A stretch of 64,000 nt of DNA from Luidia sarsii. Taxonomy: Eukaryota > Echinodermata > Asteroidea > Paxillosida > Luidiidae. The notes under the pieces were generated by a model. The model had not been told where the DNA came from and ran no database searches. It was given only the letters and a program-made list of their open reading frames with translations. The stretch is from contig OX465103.1 in assembly GCA_949987565.1 (NCBI GenBank), positions 5,494,761 through 5,558,760 of the forward strand. Direction: 5' to 3'. Positions 45,353 through 56,226 of this stretch are shown here, one piece after another (position 1 is the first letter of the stretch; every line of letters begins with the position of its first letter). The position numbers were made by a program, and so were the translations under genes.

Positions 45353-46654
45353 TGATCGCATTGGGGCAAGTCAGGTGTGCCCGCCCCAAACGACCGCTGG
45401 GAGCTAGTGGACAGGGTAAACCATCCCTTCTTCCCTCCCTCCCTTAGTTATAGGCTACTTCCCCACAGTACCGGTACACACTCGCTCTGGGAACGGCCGG
45501 GTTTGACGGCGCGCGGCGGCGGGAAGGGGGAGAAGGGGAGGGGGGAATGAATGTATAAACATGTGATTCACACAGAATAGCGGGGATTATTAAGGGGCTG
45601 TTTTCATTACTGCGGGTCCCGGAGACTATACCTGAAACTCCTCGGTGGCCAACCTGAACCATCTACAGCAGCCAACCGCCTACCCCCTACTCCACCCTCA
45701 AGTAACCCATTCCCCATCCGAACCCACTGCCCGCCCGCTCCCCCCCCCCTCCCCATGCCCGCCTTGCCTCGCCTCTCCTCGCCTCGCAGAGCGACACCCG
45801 ACCGGCCTACACACCTCCCACCCCGGCTAAGTCGAGGCCAGGCAATTAAGACTGCCCCGCCGTACTGGGCACGTCAACTGGTATCTTGTCAACTTGTCCA
45901 CTGGTACGTGGGTCCCTCACCGACCCCCCCCCCCCTCCACCCTCCTTCTCCTTCTCCTCCTCCTCCTCCTCCTCCTCCTCCTCCAACCTCTACCCCACTC
46001 CCCTTCCCCGTGCGGTATTAGCTGCCCCCGTGATATCCAAGCCGACTCCTTCTCCCCCCCCCCCCATCTCCCCCGTTGCTCTGGCGTTGTTTCTTGGCCC
46101 GTAACCGTAATTGTTTATCCAAATCAACGCATACCGCCAGACGCGCCATTATACCTCTCTCCCAAGTTACTCTACCACGGATACGACCCGCTCCCTATTC
46201 AAAACGCGTCATCGAAACCTATAGCCCTCTAATTTGTAATCTTTTGTGTGATTGTTATTGCTGTTGCTTTTTCCACATCACTGAGCAGAAATATCACTCA
46301 TCCGAACAAGGGTGAACCATTTCTTTCAGCCCAGTCACTCAGTAGTGCTAGTAGTAATGATCGGAGATCCTGTCAAATTTTTATCCTTAATTTTTTTTTT
46401 TAAGAGGGCGGCGGAAGGGAGCGCCAATGTGGCGGTCGTCCCGGCCCGACTCTCCCCACGGAAATCAGACTAATTATGCGGGCCTGGCCGCCCCGTGTTC
46501 ACAAGCCTTTTGTTTTGACTTGACCCAGATGGAGTAGTGATTAAATACACGAAACCGTCAGTCATTTTTTTTTTCTCCAATGACATTTCAGAGAGGTCAA
46601 AGGCATTATTTTAAGAGAGTCTTGTTTGTCCAGGATCGAGAAATCGTCTCCTTA
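45353..46654. other. Unassigned region
   Basis: GC-rich patches and a (TCC)n run at 45948-45983. Overlapping frames are Ser/Pro-rich. No gene recognised. Confidence 0.45.
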
Positions 46655-47009
46655 AAGCCCCTAATACACAACATTGGTAAGATCGAAAAATAGAAAGGTT
46701 CACAGGTGAAACTTATACAGTTTGAAGATTGTTATAATATAAACCTCGCACTGAAATATTTCTGCCTAAAATGCTGTATTTTTGGAGAATATAGTAAAGA
46801 AATAGTTTACGTCTCACCGAGATCTAAACTATTTTTCGGAACAGTACGGCGTTGAATGCTGCATTTTTGCGAAACAAATGAAACGGTTTTCACGATTTTC
46901 TCGAGACTCGGTTGGCGGATGTTCACAGGTGTGCTATTTCATGCATATGTTGGATCAGACAACGTATGGATGCTATTCTTTGACCTCGACCAATGTTGTG
47001 TAGGGGCTT
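46655..47009 (+). mobile_element. AAGCCCC inverted-repeat element, copy 2
   Basis: Aligns with 16695-17069 over its length, including TTTACGTCTCACCGAGATC and CAGACAACGTATGGATGC. TTAA is present at both junctions (46652-46655 and 47009-47012), as expected for elements that duplicate TTAA. Confidence 0.82.
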
Positions 47010-47288
47010 TAAAAAATAAAACAATAACATAAAAATAAAAGACAATTTGAAAATGGTTCATTGGCATAGACGGTTCATGCCCTTACTCAATGTCACATTC
47101 TTTTGACGAAATAAAAAAAGGCGGGTAAATCGGGGTTGTACCTTTGTCTGCTGGGATCCAAACGCAAGGCCCTAATTTTGGTCATTTCAATCTATGGGGA
47201 GTTTGAAGTTTGATTTTTTTTTTTTTACTGTAAGTCCACTCCTAATCTGTATTAGGACTTGCACTCGTCTCCGATATAGGAAGTGTAT

Positions 47289-47391
47289 ATTCACCCGGCA
47301 ACGGCATTCTTCCTGGAGGTCGTCCCTGGTGATGCTATGCATATTCATGAATATATGAATATGCATAGAAGAATGGCGTTGCCGGGTGAAT
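47289..47391. mobile_element. 103-bp foldback element
   Basis: Outer arms ATTCACCCGGCAACG / CGTTGCCGGGTGAAT pair perfectly and continue as CATTCTTC / GAAGAATG. Inner arms CTATGCATATTCAT / ATGAATATGCATAG also pair perfectly, with an unpaired spacer on the left side only. Confidence 0.85.
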
Positions 47392-48299
47392 TTAACCTGC
47401 TGAATTTAACGTTAATGAGAAGTTTTCCACAAATTTGTTCTGTGGCTTTTTTATGTTTTATGCATAAACCCAAACCCAAAGACCCAAACGTAGCGGGTCG
47501 CGTGGTCGTGTTCTTGCATTCGGATGGAAAACCAGCAAGTCCACTAAACCTATAGACGCGTATAAAATGTGTCCCTCTTTTTCCTGTGTCCACATCAGCC
47601 TCGAAAATAAATTAAAATTGTCTCCTTGGCCTTTGTGAATAGCATTTGAATGGCTGGAGGCATAGGGGTAACCACAGAGAACAGCGGCGAATAAATCAGA
47701 AAGGGTGCCAAGCCAAATCTTATCGATTACTTCCCCCTCTCAAGCCGGAATTATTTTTTCGTATGAATGGCGTTCTACCACCGGCTTGTTACATCGATTT
47801 CTTTCTTCTTCTTCTTACGGCAACACCTCGTGTGTGTGTATATATATAGACTACGCAGACATCTGAATTCCCTTTCACTCGGTGTTTTCATCTAATATCA
47901 TAACACAGTTGCTCTTAGACGTTGGAAATAGATTTGACGGAATTGAAATAGCAATAAATACATGTTTGGAAAACAAACACAGAAGCATTAATGACACCTG
48001 AATTGTACGGCAATTCATAGTTAAAACTGGATACTTAAGCGTAGGTTATTTTGTTCATATAGCTCAGCTCATGTGATTCGAAACGTTTCAAATTACATTA
48101 AGGGTCTTGTTATGCTGCGTCGTGTGACGCTATGATAGGCCCTATGCTACTATTGTCGTATTGATTAAAGCTGTGTTACATGTTGTTTTGTGTTGTGTAA
48201 TGAGGCAGTATGTGCCATTGTTCTATGGTGTTAAGATATGTTAAACGTTTTGGTTTGTCATGTTGTGTGCTGTGTTGCGTTTTTGATCCTATATTTTAG
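47392..48299. other. Unassigned sequence
   Basis: AT-rich DNA with no recognised gene; a short TA run lies at 47838-47848. Confidence 0.45.
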
Positions 48300-48600
48300 T
48301 ACGATTGTGTTATGTTGTGTTGTGTTGAATTTTCCTTTGTAATTTGTTTCGTGTTGCGTTATGTTGCGTTACCTTACGTTGAATTATGTTGCGTTGCGTT
48401 GAATTACGTTGCGTTGCGTTGCGTTGCGTTGTGTTGCGTTGTGTTGAATTACGTTGTGTTGCGTTGCGTTGCGTTGCGTTGCGTAGCGTTTGCGTTGTGT
48501 TGCGTGGTGTCGTGTTGCGTTGCATTGCGTTGCGTTGTGTTGTGCTGTGGGGGTTTGTGTTGTTGTTGCCTTGCGTTGCCTTGCCGTGTGTAGTGTTAGG
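48300..48600. repeat. (GTTGC)n pentanucleotide array
   Basis: Interrupted TTGCG/TTGTG/GAATT pentamers for about 300 bp. Since the unit is 5 bp, minus-strand frames repeat NATQR-type peptides; no coding role is inferred. Confidence 0.93.
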
Positions 48601-49744
48601 CCATATCATATTATCTTACACAAAATCCTTACCTCAATTCAATTCAATTCATTCACATTTTATTTACATACTCATCAAATCAAAAACCAACATGACAAAG
48701 GAGAATGGCGAGTGGTTGGTAGCTTCAATTAAGCTTGCTAGCAAAAATGATAGTAGCAATGATCACGATCCAACATATGAGTATGAAGGTTGTTATTAAA
48801 GGGAATCCCTATGCTTAGTGTTATGCCGTGATATCCTTCATAGGTGATATTACCAGGGCCCATTATTAGCGGACCATTTTCAGTGCGGGCATGCAAGGGG
48901 CCGACCGGTCCGCACCGGCGCGGTGGCTTAAAACAAAGGGAGCCGTGTCGAGGCAGCGAAGGGATTACCTTCCCGTCCCACACACACACTGGGGTCAGGG
49001 CAGAATCCGATTAGAACACCGGACCTTGTAATGGGATTAGTTAAACCATAAATACATGTATATGGGTCAGAGCAGAGGGTTCAAAGCGTGGCGCAACCGG
49101 AGCTCCAAGGAAAAGGGCTTTAATTAATTCTGCGGCCGTGTTGGAATACAATCGCCAATTTCCTTAAAGTGCCTTAGAACCAAATTAAAGGGGAATGTAG
49201 GGCCACTTTTTTTTTAGTTCGATGGATTTCAAGCCGAATTTTTATTTCATGAAATGTTTTTGTTTTTTAAATCTCAGTCAATTTCTATCAATGATTACAA
49301 TAATCAATAGCCATTCAGACACACTCTCTTTTGCATATTGCCTTTTTTTCCCTTTGAGAGTGATTCTGATATAATCCTTGCGTCTAGCGCTCTTTATTGC
49401 AGCTCTACATGCTTTGATTTCAAAACAATAACTGTCCAGTGGCCACGGGGATTCGTTTGGCAGCTCACGGTGTTTATAGCGAGCACCCCCGTGCCTTGCA
49501 CAAACAGCCCCTCGATATGCCTTGACTTCCCTACCGCGGCAAACATAATATTGCAATATGTGACCTTTGGCTCACAGAGCCCTTCGTCCAAACCTCCCCT
49601 CTCATCCCCTTGCGCTCGCCTCAACGTGCCCGCTAAGGTGATGAATTTCGGTTCGGAACGACTACGTTACAGCATAGAGCTTGCTGTATGATTACAGTAC
49701 TCTAAGAGTTTGTTTATAATATTGAAGAAGAAAAATTAGCAAAA
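48601..49744. other. Unassigned sequence
   Basis: No gene or repeat boundary recognised. Frames of about 80-117 codons around 49278-49691 on both strands lack domains. Confidence 0.45.
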
Positions 49745-49857
49745 CAAAAATTGACTGGATGGTTTCTTGAACCCAAGACGTCTGGTTTTGCGTACCAGCG
49801 CTCTTACCATGCGAGCTATCAAGCCCTTAGATGTTGGCCTTCCAGAAAAGTCGACCT
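49745..49857 (-). mobile_element. tRNA-derived SINE
   Basis: Minus strand: head GGAAGGCCAACATCTAAGG, A-box region TAGCTCGCATGGTAAGAG (49801-49818) and B-box region GGGTTCAAGAA (49763-49773, with the last bases altered). Same head as the SINEs at 41858 and 50614. Confidence 0.78.
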
Positions 49858-49957
49858 GTCTTTGCCGCGGTGTATGCAGTTTGTGCATAGAATAAGATTA
49901 CTTCGAGTGATGAAACCAAGTTTCCGCACTGCTCACTGCGTAGGATTTGAAGGTTTG

Positions 49958-50090
49958 CATTCGGTACCAAGTGAAGGGGCTCGCGGTGACACCTTGTAAC
50001 GCATCTCTTTCGAGATGAGAGTGTGGATCTGGAAAGGGTAGGCGACTCAACGTTTCGGGCAGTGTGTACTCTGCCCGTCGTCTCCTGCAT
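49958..50090 (+). repeat. Structured CGTTTCGG repeat family, plus-strand copy
   Basis: Has GTACCAAGTGAAGG, GCGGTGACACC, ATCTCTTTCGAGATGAGAG, GTGTGGATCTGG, then CTCAACGTTTCGGGCAG with the hairpin CGGGCAG-loop-CTGCCCG (50056-50077). The middle stem is degraded in this copy. Confidence 0.75.
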
Positions 50091-50149
50091 TAACGACGGA
50101 CAGAAACTGCTCGCTGACTCAAATGACTAAAACGAGAGAGATGGAACCG

Positions 50150-50385
50150 ACGTTTCGATCCCAGCAGGACACTGGGCTCCAGCTGGGATTGGAACGTCAG
50201 ACCCTGTAGTCTTCATTTTTTCAAAATGATTTTTCACCCTCGTCCCTTCTCCGCAGTTTAGTAGCCTCTGGTGTCTTTCAAATCTCATAAGTTAGGAGGG
50301 CGAGGGCCTAACATTTTTTTTCTCGATCCGAGCAGGACCTTTTTCTTTGCTCCGATCAAAACGTCAGGCCCTCCAAATTTATAAT
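50150..50385 (+). repeat. Two decayed GAAACGTC hairpin elements
   Basis: The first (50150-50213) has CGACGTTTCGATCCCAGCAG and CCAGCTGGGATTGGAACGTC. The second (50282-50385) has CTCGATCCGAGCAGGACC and CCGATCAAAACGTCAGGCCC, followed by the tail TTTTAGTCGGTAAGCAA. Confidence 0.75.
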
Positions 50386-50613
50386 ATTTACGTTGGGTTC
50401 ATTTTAGTCGGTAAGCAATAAGCAACATTTTTGTGTGGGCCCATTACTCTGGTCAATTTCTAATTTTCGGATGATTAGGTTCGTGGTGAGCTTCATATTT
50501 TTTTATAATATTTTTTTAGGTTGATTGGAAAATTAAACAATTTGCCTGGGTAACAATTTAAAGCACAATCACATTGGAACACAGCATAACAAAACACAAT
50601 CTTAGTCGACCCG

Positions 50614-51123
50614 GCAAAGACTGCTTGACTATTTTGGGAAGGCCGCCATCTAAAGGCTGGATAGCTCAGATGGTAAGAGTGCTGGTGTGCCAAAGACTAG
50701 TTGACTATTAGGGAAGGCCGCCATCTAAAGGCTGGATAGCTCAGATGGTAAGAGTGCTGGTGTGCCAAAGACTGGTTGACTATTAGGGAAGGCCGCCATC
50801 TAAGAGCTGGATAGCTCAGATGGTAAGAGCACTGGTGTGCCAAAGACTAGTTGACTATTAGGGAAGGCCGCCATCTAAGGGCTGGATAGCTTAGATGGTA
50901 AGGGCGCTGGTGTGCCAAAGACTAGTTGACTATTAGGGAAGGCCGCCATCTTAGGGCTGGATAGCTCAGATGGTAAGAGCGCTGGTATGCCAAAGACTAG
51001 TTGACTATTAGGGAAGGCCGCCATCTAAGGGCTGGATAGCTCAGATGGTAAGGGCCCTGGTACGCAAAACCAGAGGTCTCGGGTTCAAGTCCCAGTCAAA
51101 GCATTCTGTGCTATTTTTTTTTT
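50614..51123 (+). mobile_element. SINE with six tandem 75-bp heads
   Basis: GGCCGCCATC starts at 50641, 50716, 50791, 50866, 50941 and 51016, exactly 75 bp apart. Each unit has the A-box region TAGCTCAGATGG. Only the last continues into an anticodon-arm-like CTGGTACGCAAAACCAG, the B box GGTTCAAGTCCC (about 51082-51093) and a T run near 51113, which could end Pol III transcription. A partial unit (50614-50640) precedes the first. Confidence 0.88.
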
Positions 51124-51198
51124 AACTGTATAAAAGCTCCCATCAGTTGCAGTTTTTCCTTTACTTGTTTGACTTTTATTAGATAAGGTCTTCAAGTT

Positions 51199-51305
51199 AT
51201 CTCAAAATTTAGTGAGCCTGACTTTTTGATCCTAGCAGGACCTTTTTCAAAGGCAGAGAAAGGTCCTGTTAGGATCGAAACGTCAGGCCCACTAAATTTT
51301 GAGAT
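51199..51305. repeat. GAAACGTC hairpin element, near-perfect palindrome
   Basis: Left arm ATCTCAAAATTTAGTG to CAGGACCTTT pairs with the right arm AAAGGTCCTGTTAGGATC to TTTTGAGAT with few mismatches. The tail TTTTAGTCAGTAAGCAG follows at about 51313. Its arms differ from those of 17230-17331 at paired positions. Confidence 0.9.
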
Positions 51306-51359
51306 TTGTATTTTGGTAATTTTAGTCAGTAAGCAGTTTGCAACATTTTTGTACATTTA

Positions 51360-52275
51360 CTCTACGTCTTCAAGTTATGGTCGAAATTTCGTTCGCTTGA
51401 CCATTCCTTAAAGTGAGAGAGGGGTCTACGTGAAATGACCAGAGTGATGTAAGCAACTCACGTTGTCTGTTTTGTTTCTGTACAAATCATCATAATAGAT
51501 TCACTTCATTCGCTAAACATCGCAGCCCGATGGTGTCAAACTCGAAACATCAATAGCGCCCTCTGTACGAAATCCAGCCACAATTCAATCACTTGTTGAT
51601 TGTGAAGGACGCCCCCAACCACAAGTTTGATGCCATGGCGTTAGATAGAAAAAAAACGATTCTCACTCTGTTTCCTCTCAGTCGGTTATCAAATCCACTA
51701 AACCATTGACGATTTATATAATGAAACGTGTGGAGATTTTGTTCCACACGGAGGGAATTTGAGCAGCTGTTCCCTTAGAGTTCGCGTTATGACAGCTATA
51801 CAATCTTAACGTTCAGTATGATTTTTTATGAATCGAGCAAAATGCTGAAGATGTTCTTATAATAAAACACAACTCCCTGGTCTGGAATATTGCACGGGGC
51901 ATGCGTGTGGAGGACTTACAACGGGTAAGTCCAGTGGAATAGTCTGGTTTACGAGGTTGTCGCGCATCGTGTATCGTGTGAAGATACGGTCATGAGTTGG
52001 TCGAGATCTGTTCCCTGATACCTGGCAGATCAGAACCAGCGACATGTCACAGCAACGAAATAATACGAGCATTAATAATACAGGGTGCAGAGCCCACTAC
52101 CCCCCCCCAAAAAAAAAAAAAAAAAATCTGCTTCTTTAATGTCGGGCACGGCCCTCGTGAAGTGCGCACCAATTGAGATATGATTGTGTATACAGGCTTA
52201 AGGCTGAGTGCCGTTCACGTCGTGCGTGCTGACTGTTACCCTGGGTCCACATTTCCACCCACATCATTGTTGTTG
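51360..52275. other. Unassigned sequence
   Basis: AT-rich, with a C/A run at 52100-52125. No gene recognised. Confidence 0.45.
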
Positions 52276-52886
52276 GGGAGAAAGGGAGAGGGAGAGAGTT
52301 AGAGAGAGAGGGGTGGTAGAGAAACAGAGACAGAGACAGAGAGGGGGAGGGAGAGAGAGACAGAGAGACAGTGGAGGGAGAGAGAGAGAGAGAGAGAAAC
52401 AGAGAGACATGGAAGGAGAAAGAGAGACAGAGAGAGTCAGGAAGAGGGGAGGGAGAGAGAGGGGACAGAGGAAGGTGGGGATTGAGGTGGAGAGACAGGG
52501 GAAAGGGAGAGGAGATAGAGAATGAAAGAGAGAGGGAAAGAGAGAGGGTGGGAGAGGAGAAAGAGAGGGGCGGAGAGAGAGAGGGGAGAGGTGAGGATTG
52601 AGGTGGAGAAAGAGGAGAGGGAGAGGGAAGAGAGAGAGGGAAAGAGAGAGGGTGGGAGAGGAGAAAGAGAGGGGCGGAGAGAGAGAGGGGAGAGGTGAGG
52701 ATTGAGGTGGAGAAAGAGGAGAGGGAGAGGGAAGAGAGGGAGGGAAAGAGAGAGGGTGGGAGAGGAGAAAGAGAGAGGGTGGAGAGAGAGAGGGGAGAGG
52801 TGAGGATTGAGGTGGAGAAAGAGGAGAGGGAGAGGGAAGAGAGAGAGGGAAAGAGAGAGGGTGGGAGAGGAGAAAGAGAGAGGGTG

Positions 52887-52917
<31 letters not shown>

Positions 52918-52942
52918 AGAGGGAGAGAGAGAGAGAGATGTG
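52276..52942. repeat. GA-rich block with 104/105-bp higher-order units
   Basis: GTGAGGATTGAGGTGG begins near 52591, 52695 and 52800, and GGGGATTGAGGTGG near 52478, so a module of about 105 bp is tandemly repeated within a purine tract. Confidence 0.93.
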
Positions 52943-53187
52943 AAGGGAGTAAGAGCCAAATTACCCGGCTCCCAGTTCAATAGCAAGTCGGGGATTAATT
53001 GCTTTTTCTCCTTCGGAAATACAGTCCGGCATGGCTGCCGGTGGTTGTGAAAGGTTTGAGGCTGAATTGTGCGGCACACGCAGGAATGCGAGGCTTCGTG
53101 GGCCGTGCAATGCGAGGCTGACTATTATTGCAGAACCCGAGCGGTGTATTTCGACGGACTGTCTCTTTGTCAAGAGTTTATCTGAAA

Positions 53188-53330
53188 ACGATATTAGCAG
53201 GACCTTTCTCTCTGCCTTTGAAAATAAAGGTCCTGCTATAGGATCGAAAACGGTCAGGCCCACTAAATTTTGAGATTTGCAATCTGGTAAATTTAGTCGG
53301 TATAAGCAGTTTGCAATATTTTGTGAATAT
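53188..53330 (+). repeat. GAAACGTC hairpin element, left arm decayed
   Basis: Right arm AAAGGTCCTGCTATAGGATC to TTTTGAGATTT and the tail TTTAGTCGGTATAAGCAG are kept. On the left only TATTAGCAGGACCTTTCTC remains. Confidence 0.8.
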
Positions 53331-53934
53331 TACTCAAAATGATATTAAGACAGAAAACAAATAACAACGTGTTTAGTGTTTAGTGCCCTCTTATACAAGA
53401 AGCTAATTCCAATCAGAATAGCCAACTGACATTTTTTGGGGGTAAAGTGATCAGCAAATACTACACTGGCAGGTGTAACCTGCCTCACGGTTACATCTTT
53501 ATTTAGGCCTACACATTCTGCAGTTCACTGGGTCAACGGAAATGGATTGATTGCATTTTGGAGAGAGCCATTCGGGTGAAGTTCCTAGACAGTGTACCTC
53601 ACATCCTAGTTTGGTATGGCAATTTTCTTTGGACATCGCAGCAGACCTATTTCGTTCCAGGGTACGATTGATAACGCTATAGGGGTACTTTTAGCAAGGC
53701 TAACGCGTGTAAAAAATAGTTCTGAGAGGAGGGAGGGAAAGAGGGAGTGGAGGGGAGGGAAGGGAGCGTGACCGGCCTTGATTGAGACATTCTCGAGACA
53801 AAGACAAAGTCACACTGTGCGTATTATAATAGCGCACGGCATTGCTTTCTCTTTCGCTTTCCGCGTGCCTGAATTCTTCGCGCTAATGACGGCCATGCCG
53901 CGTGTTTCGAGGCGGTGTAGGCTACCGTTGAAAA
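53331..53934. other. Unassigned sequence
   Basis: No gene recognised; small GA patch at 53724-53765. Confidence 0.45.
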
Positions 53935-54230
53935 AAAAAAGACCGGAGCCCGCCGCGCTGCACCCGGGGATCGGAACGGGAGGGCACCGGGAGAGAACGG
54001 GGGAGCTGAGGGCCGGGACGCGGCTCGGCGGGGAGCGGGCAGGGCGTCCGTCACTCATTACGGCGCACGGGTTAATTAGTGCGGCATTCTCTTGGCGGCG
54101 GGAGGTGTATCCGCGAGTGACTGCGTGGCGGGTGGGGCTGGGCGGGCGACGGCACGCGACACCCGGCCCTCTTCGAGTCTCGAGTCGCGGTCGGGCGGGG
54201 CCGGCCCCGGAGAGCATCGAGGTATAGGCA
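53935..54230. promoter_or_regulatory. CpG-rich segment
   Basis: About 300 bp rich in CG dinucleotides just before a GA block. A plus-strand frame spans it (53778-54227) but starts without ATG and shows no domain. It may be an island promoter of an unseen gene. Confidence 0.3.
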
Positions 54231-54294
54231 CGGAGGTATGTACGACGGCCGGCTGGTGGGCCTGTTATACGAGTTGTGCAGATCGGTGTCGGGG

Positions 54295-54905
54295 AGAGAA
54301 AGAGATAGGAAACAGAGAGACGAGGGAGAGGTTGGAGACAGACAGAGAAAGAGAGAAAGAGAATGAAATTGAGAAAGGGAGAGTTAGAGGGGGAGGAAGG
54401 GATATAGAAAGAGGGAGAGCGAGGGAGAGGTGGAGAGATATGAGATGTAGAGACAGAGAGAGACAGAGAGACATACACATAAAGAGAGGGAATGGAATAC
54501 AAATGGAGAGAAAGGAGAGAGAGGAAGAGATGTGAAGAGAGAGGAGGTTGGAAGATAGAGAGAGAGAGAGACAGAGAGAGATGTAGAGAAAGAGAGATGA
54601 AGAGACAGGCACAGAAAGAGGGGGAATGGAATAAAAGGGGAGAGAGAGGAAGAGATGGGGATAGAGAGGAGGTTGGAAGATAGAGAGACAGAGAGAGACA
54701 GAGAGAGAGAGATGTACAGACAGAGAGATGTAGAGACAGACACAGAGAGAGGGGGAATGGAATAAAAAGGGAGAGAGAGGAAGAGATGTGGAGAGAGATA
54801 GAGAAGGAGAGGTGGGGATATAGAGAGACAGAGAGATGGAGAGACATACAGAGATATATAGTCAGACAGACAGACTGATAGAGGGGGAAGGGGAGGGGTG
54901 GGAGA
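54295..54905. repeat. GA-rich block with repeated modules
   Basis: Purine tract in which GGGGAATGGAATAAAAG, GAGGTTGGAAGATAGAG and GATGTAGAGACAGA recur, showing module duplication of roughly 120-130 bp. Confidence 0.92.
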
Positions 54906-55564
54906 GGCAGAGATGTAGGTTAGAGGGACAAGGTTAGAAATTCGGACTATTTCCCCCCATTTCCATCTCCATGTCTCTGTCGCTTCAAATCACTATCCAT
55001 GTTGCGCTCATCTAACTCACTCTCTATCCCCCCCCCCTTTCCCTCCCGTGCACTTTTCAATTAAGAAGATCAACAACATTGTTCTTGTTAAATTGCTGTC
55101 GAAACTTGGCTGCGGGAATAAGCATCACTTGATCAGAGTTTTAAAAGAATTAATGGGCAAAAAAAGTGGCATTGCACGGACTGGAACAACCCACAAATGG
55201 GTCGAATATAGGTTCAAGGACCTGACATTTCCAACGACCTTGCAAAAATCAAACCTATTAAGATCGAAACTTTAAAACCAGGGTAAAAGTAATGCTTTAA
55301 CGGTTCGCAGCTTCAACAAGGCCCTACCCGGTACGTTCTATAAGCTATAGGCTAGGTGCTAAGTGAAATAGTCGACAGTTTTAACGTTGTTTTTACAAGG
55401 GAGATTGCAGAGGGGAAATGGGATATTTCAAAGCGGGGTATCTTAAATTACGGATACAGAATTAGTGCACATAAACGTGGAAGTGTAGACGAGTGCGTAG
55501 AATGTAACTATATCATGTATACACGCATTGGCGTGTTCGTATCTTTAATGGGAACTTTTAGAGC
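54906..55564. other. Unassigned sequence
   Basis: A 75-codon frame at 55048-55275 lacks known domains. Near 55230-55275, GACATTTCCAACGACC and TAAGATCGAAAC resemble a decayed hairpin element. Confidence 0.4.
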
Positions 55565-56226
55565 TTGTCTCTCCATGTTTCTGTCTCCGTGTCCGTCCCT
55601 CTGCCACCTCTGTCCCTCTGTCCCTCTCTCCCCCATCTCTCCCTCTATCCATCCCTCCATCTTTCTTTGTTTATGTCTCTGGCTCTCTATCTCTCTGTCT
55701 TTGCCTCCGTTTCAGTCTCTGTCTTTGTTACACTCTCTTTCTCAGTCGCCGTCTCTGTATTTGCGTCTCTCTCACTCCCCTTCTCTCTGCCTCTTTCTCT
55801 CTCTGCCATTTTCTCTCTGCCTCTCTCCCCCTCTCCACTCTCTCTCTCTCCCTCTCTCTCCCTTCCCCTCTCTCTCTCTCTCTCTCTCTTCTGTTTCTGA
55901 TGTCTCTTTCGTGGTGTCTGTCTGTCTTTCTGTCTCTCTCTCTCTCCCCTCCCCTCCTCTCTCTCTCTTCTGTTTCTGATGTCTCTTTTGTGGTGTCTGT
56001 CTGTCTTTCTGCCTGTCTCTCTCTCCCTCCCCCCTCTCTCTCTCTTCTGTTTCTGATGTCTCTTTCGTGGTGTCTGTCTGTCTTTCTGTCTGTCTCTCTC
56101 TCCCCTCCCCTCCCCTCTCTCTCTCTCTTTCTCTTCTGTTTCTGATGTCTCTTTCGTGGTGTCTGTATGTCTTTCTGTCTGTCTCTCTCTCCCCTCCCCT
56201 CCTCTCTCTCTCTCTCTCTCTGCTCC
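55565..56226. repeat. CT-rich block with about 80-bp modules
   Basis: TTTCTGATGTCTCTTT followed by GTGGTGTCTGT recurs near 55899, 55978, 56055 and 56144 (spacing 79, 77 and 89 bp), embedded in CT dinucleotide runs. Confidence 0.93.

Noticed and set aside
50641..51090. CRISPR-like array
   Set aside because: The spacing is regular but the whole unit is repeated, with no unique spacers, in animal DNA.
50641..51106. Six functional tRNA genes
   Set aside because: Five of the 75-bp units lack an anticodon arm and B box, and the last has an unusual anticodon loop and poor acceptor pairing; a SINE head fits better.
17230..53330. Hammerhead ribozyme in the GATCGAAACGTC hairpins
   Set aside because: GAAAC followed by GTC recalls the hammerhead core, but no CUGANGA box precedes it at the right distance in any copy read, and the sequence is explained by a simple palindrome.
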